Shown in pieces: positions 61,583-64,000 of a DNA stretch of 64,000 bases (position 1 is its first letter; the number at the start of each line of letters is the position of its first letter). The notes beneath the pieces were generated by a model that worked only from the letters and a program-made list of their open reading frames with translations, searched no databases and was not told the origin of the DNA. The DNA lies in assembly GCA_024707265.1 (NCBI GenBank), contig JANQAB010000009.1:124001-188000 (forward strand), written 5' to 3'. The position numbers and the translations under genes are program-made. The DNA is from Sporocytophaga sp. GTDB lineage: Bacteria; Bacteroidota; Bacteroidia; Cytophagales; Cytophagaceae.

Positions 61583-64000
61583 TTATTGAACTATAAATCC
61601 AATCGTCCTGAAATCCGTCGGTGTCAATATTTTCATCAAATAAACTCCCGTACCTAATGGAAGTGAGAAATTGAGAAGATAATTCTCTTGTCCATTATAA
61701 GATGCTTTTGAAATTGGAAGTCCTTGTGAATTGAGAATCTCAATGTCTATTGCTTGTTCTTTATCCAAATCAATCTGGGCATTAAATATTCCATTGTTAG
61801 GGTTCGGATAGATCTTTATAGCCTTAATTTTATTTAATCCCAAACCAAGCGAATCATTACTTCCGACAGAAACCGGAGGTATAAAGAATGTGATAGTCTT
61901 CCTAACGCTGTCAATGCATTCGCCTAGAAAAGCTGTTAATTTTATTGAATACAAACCAGGTTTCCCAAAGTATAATTCAGGGCTGCTCTTTGGTGAATCT
62001 AATAAAATAGGACTGCCATCAAATGTCCATTGAATTGAATCGGGTACTGGTTTTGATACTTCTACAAAAACTACCGTATCTCCATACTCAACAAAACTGG
62101 GAATCAGAAACTGTGCATTGAGTAAATCTCTTGTAGTTTTTAAATAGAACTTCTTTTCAGCATAGCAGCCTTCATCGTTTATTACTTTAAGATTGTAGGA
62201 CCCATCTTTATGAGTAGTAAAGATCTGAGCTTTGCTAAGTAAAGTATCCTCATCTCTCCATTCGTAATCAGAACCGAAGTTTCCCGCATCAAATGTGACC
62301 TGTTTTCCACGGCATATAATTGTAGAGTCAGGAATTGAAAATGCGAATTGTACCGAATCTTTTAGTTCAGCTTCTAGCAGAGCAACACAGTTTCTACTGT
62401 CGATGATTCTTGCCTTATAAATTCCCTGACATAAGTTATTTAGGGCAGTACTATTTAAAGTGCTGTCTCCATTCCATTGGTAATAATAAGGTGCAGTACC
62501 TCCTGTAGTTGTAATTTTTAATTCACCATTGCAGAAAATGTTGCATTGGGGATCTGACTTAGTAGTGAAGCTTACTTCAAGTTGATTTGTAGGTTCTGTT
62601 ACTCTGGCAATGTTTGACGCTTTACAATTATGCTCATCAGTTATACTTAGATTGTATTCTCCCGGGGAGAGTTTTTCCAGAAGTGTGTCTTTTTCAGGGG
62701 AATTTTCCCATTGATAAACGTATGGTTTTGTTCCTCCTGAAACATTAGTTTTAATTACGCCATTGCTAAACCCAGCACATTGAACTTCTGTAATGTCAAA
62801 GTTTATGGCAATTGAATCAGGTCGGCCAATATAAAGGCTGAGTGTATCTATACATTCGTTCTTGTCTTTTATTCTTACAAGATGATTACCTCCTTCTATA
62901 AATGAAAAGTTTTGCTTTGAAAGAAACTCTTCACCGTCCAAAGAGAATTTATAGTCAGGTGTTCCTCCCGATGCGCTGACCGAAAATCCTCCATCATTTC
63001 GATCAAAGCAGGTAGCCTCTTTGATATTGGAGGCTGTAATTACAAAATCTTCAGGTTGCGCAATAGAAACAGTAGTATCTTTTATTCCGCATCCATTGGC
63101 ATCTTTAGCATGGCAAATATAGGATGAAGGTGCTAAGGAGGTTATAGATACATTATTGGTGTAAGAACCGTGATTGTTTACAGAATAAAAATAGGGCAAT
63201 GATCCACCTGAGCTGTTTACGAAGGAAATAACACCATCATTACTTCCATAACATTTGGCATCAAAGGCCAGAGCAGAAGTTTTAAATATTGCCGGCTGTA
63301 TTAATGTGTCCTTTCTGATATTACTAAAACAACCATTATTATCTTTAACTTTCAGATAATAATATCCAGCACCTAAACTTCCAAACTGATTTGCTGAAGA
63401 TTGTCTGTTAGATGAAAATTCCGGTACGTCTGACAAGTAATATGTATATGGCTTTACACCGCCATTTGCATTAAGGGTAATTTTACCATCTTTAAGTCCA
63501 TTACAGCTAATGTTTACTCCTCCATTATAAGTATAATCAGACGGAATACTTAGTTTTAAAGAATCGGGTTCTGTAATTGGAATTTGAATAAAATTAGTGC
63601 ATACAGAGTAATATCCGTTACGTATAGTTAGTTCATAATTTCCTTTAGGTAATCCCACCATTCCTGTTGTTTTGTTATAGGCATCATCAGGAAGTGTTGG
63701 AAATGTAATGGCAGTATTAAGTATTGGAAAACTCGGATCATCTAAGTTTTTTAATCCGTAAAAATAGCTACCACTTCCAGCTACATTAATGACTTTAATT
63801 TTCCCTGTCGATTCTCCCGTGCATTTGACATTCGTAGGAGAAATATATGCACTCGTATTTTCTATGTGAGGTCCATCCGGATGTATAAATATTGTAGTTA
63901 AAAAGTCAGTAGGAAGATAGCTTGTAACCCCGTTGTATCGGCTATAAACTCTATAGCTCTTGCTTATAACTGCTCCTGTTTTATTCGGAGGAACTACGAT
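61583..64000 (-). CDS. SprB-repeat adhesin with T9SS sorting domain (cut by window edge)
   Basis: The frame is open from 61583 to the end of the window (about 805 codons); no start is visible, and the Met at 63661 is internal. SprB-type repeats with Cys-x-G-x-x-x-G and GGT-P-Y patterns are followed by a T9SS sorting domain (IKIYPNPNNGIFNAQIDLDK). Along its length it is closely related to the adhesin at 531-3677; the last ~100 residues differ in only a few positions. Expected on the cell surface, in adhesion or gliding. Its upstream part (YRVYSRYNGVTSYL, ending in GAVISKSYRVYS) also matches the paralogue. Confidence 0.85.
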   Translation of the reverse strand: MVVPPNKTGAVISKSYRVYSRYNGVTSYLPTDFLTTIFIHPDGPHIENTSAYISPTNVKCTGESTGKIKVINVAGSGSYFYGLKNLDDPSFPILNTAITFPTLPDDAYNKTTGMVGLPKGNYELTIRNGYYSVCTNFIQIPITEPDSLKLSIPSDYTYNGGVNISCNGLKDGKITLNANGGVKPYTYYLSDVPEFSSNRQSSANQFGSLGAGYYYLKVKDNNGCFSNIRKDTLIQPAIFKTSALAFDAKCYGSNDGVISFVNSSGGSLPYFYSVNNHGSYTNNVSITSLAPSSYICHAKDANGCGIKDTTVSIAQPEDFVITASNIKEATCFDRNDGGFSVSASGGTPDYKFSLDGEEFLSKQNFSFIEGGNHLVRIKDKNECIDTLSLYIGRPDSIAINFDITEVQCAGFSNGVIKTNVSGGTKPYVYQWENSPEKDTLLEKLSPGEYNLSITDEHNCKASNIARVTEPTNQLEVSFTTKSDPQCNIFCNGELKITTTGGTAPYYYQWNGDSTLNSTALNNLCQGIYKARIIDSRNCVALLEAELKDSVQFAFSIPDSTIICRGKQVTFDAGNFGSDYEWRDEDTLLSKAQIFTTHKDGSYNLKVINDEGCYAEKKFYLKTTRDLLNAQFLIPSFVEYGDTVVFVEVSKPVPDSIQWTFDGSPILLDSPKSSPELYFGKPGLYSIKLTAFLGECIDSVRKTITFFIPPVSVGSNDSLGLGLNKIKAIKIYPNPNNGIFNAQIDLDKEQAIDIEILNSQGLPISKASYNGQENYLLNFSLPLGTGVYLMKILTPTDFRTIGFIVQ

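Overview
The window looks like AT-rich chromosomal DNA of a free-living, gliding-type member of the Bacteroidota, probably Cytophagales-like. The signs are type IX secretion (T9SS) C-terminal sorting domains, SprB-type adhesin repeats, a TANFOR/fibronectin surface protein, many short lipoproteins, and no obvious Shine-Dalgarno sites. I cannot name the species. I saw no rRNA, tRNA or CRISPR array.

Region 1 (1-24.8 kb, almost all minus strand) is an envelope/surface cluster. Read in the direction of transcription it starts with an outer-membrane beta-barrel protein (broken by a frameshift), a TANFOR/fibronectin protein and a 1108-residue secreted protein, each separated by about 1 bp. The 1108-residue protein ends in what I read as a PD-(D/E)xK nuclease toxin tip. 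It is followed by two paralogous putative immunity genes, a third small one with an immunity-like look, and then orphan toxin tips and immunity-like genes, including a fragment of an ADP-ribosyltransferase. Next come two lipoproteins, a 1456-residue secreted protein, a small GIY-YIG protein, a fibronectin protein and a SprB-repeat T9SS adhesin. A partial IS4-type transposase lies at the left edge.

Region 2 (24.8-39.9 kb) is accessory and packed with repeats. It holds an XRE regulator, lipoproteins, a truncated IstA gene and a three-gene toxin/antitoxin/SecB-like chaperone operon. It also has an alpha/beta hydrolase whose C-terminus is encoded by a repeat hairpin, and two DUF4157 proteins of the type found as effectors of extracellular contractile injection systems. 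The second DUF4157 gene is a pseudogene of a cysteine-peptidase effector. At least four families of dispersed hairpin or inverted repeats fill the gaps.

Region 3 (39.9-52.2 kb) has a type III polyketide synthase, an HsdR-N-type nuclease-like protein, a 2OG-Fe(II) oxygenase, and a 2623-bp IS21-family element. The element has a 7-bp target duplication and splits the sorting domain of a delta-60-repeat T9SS protein; both halves can be rejoined from the sequence.

Region 4 (52.3-61.6 kb) is a minus-strand island of defence- and immunity-like genes: an SMI1/KNR4 protein, an HNH nuclease (frameshifted), a DUF262/DUF1524 GmrSD-like protein (tail frameshifted) and several unknowns. The window ends inside a second SprB adhesin whose C-terminus is almost the same as that of the adhesin at the left edge.

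A recurring theme is single-base frame disruption in or next to homopolymer runs (about 13.3, 17.56, 24.43, 38.86, 47.9, 56.43 and 56.9 kb). These could be true decay or sequencing error, and this decides whether several of the most interesting genes are alive.
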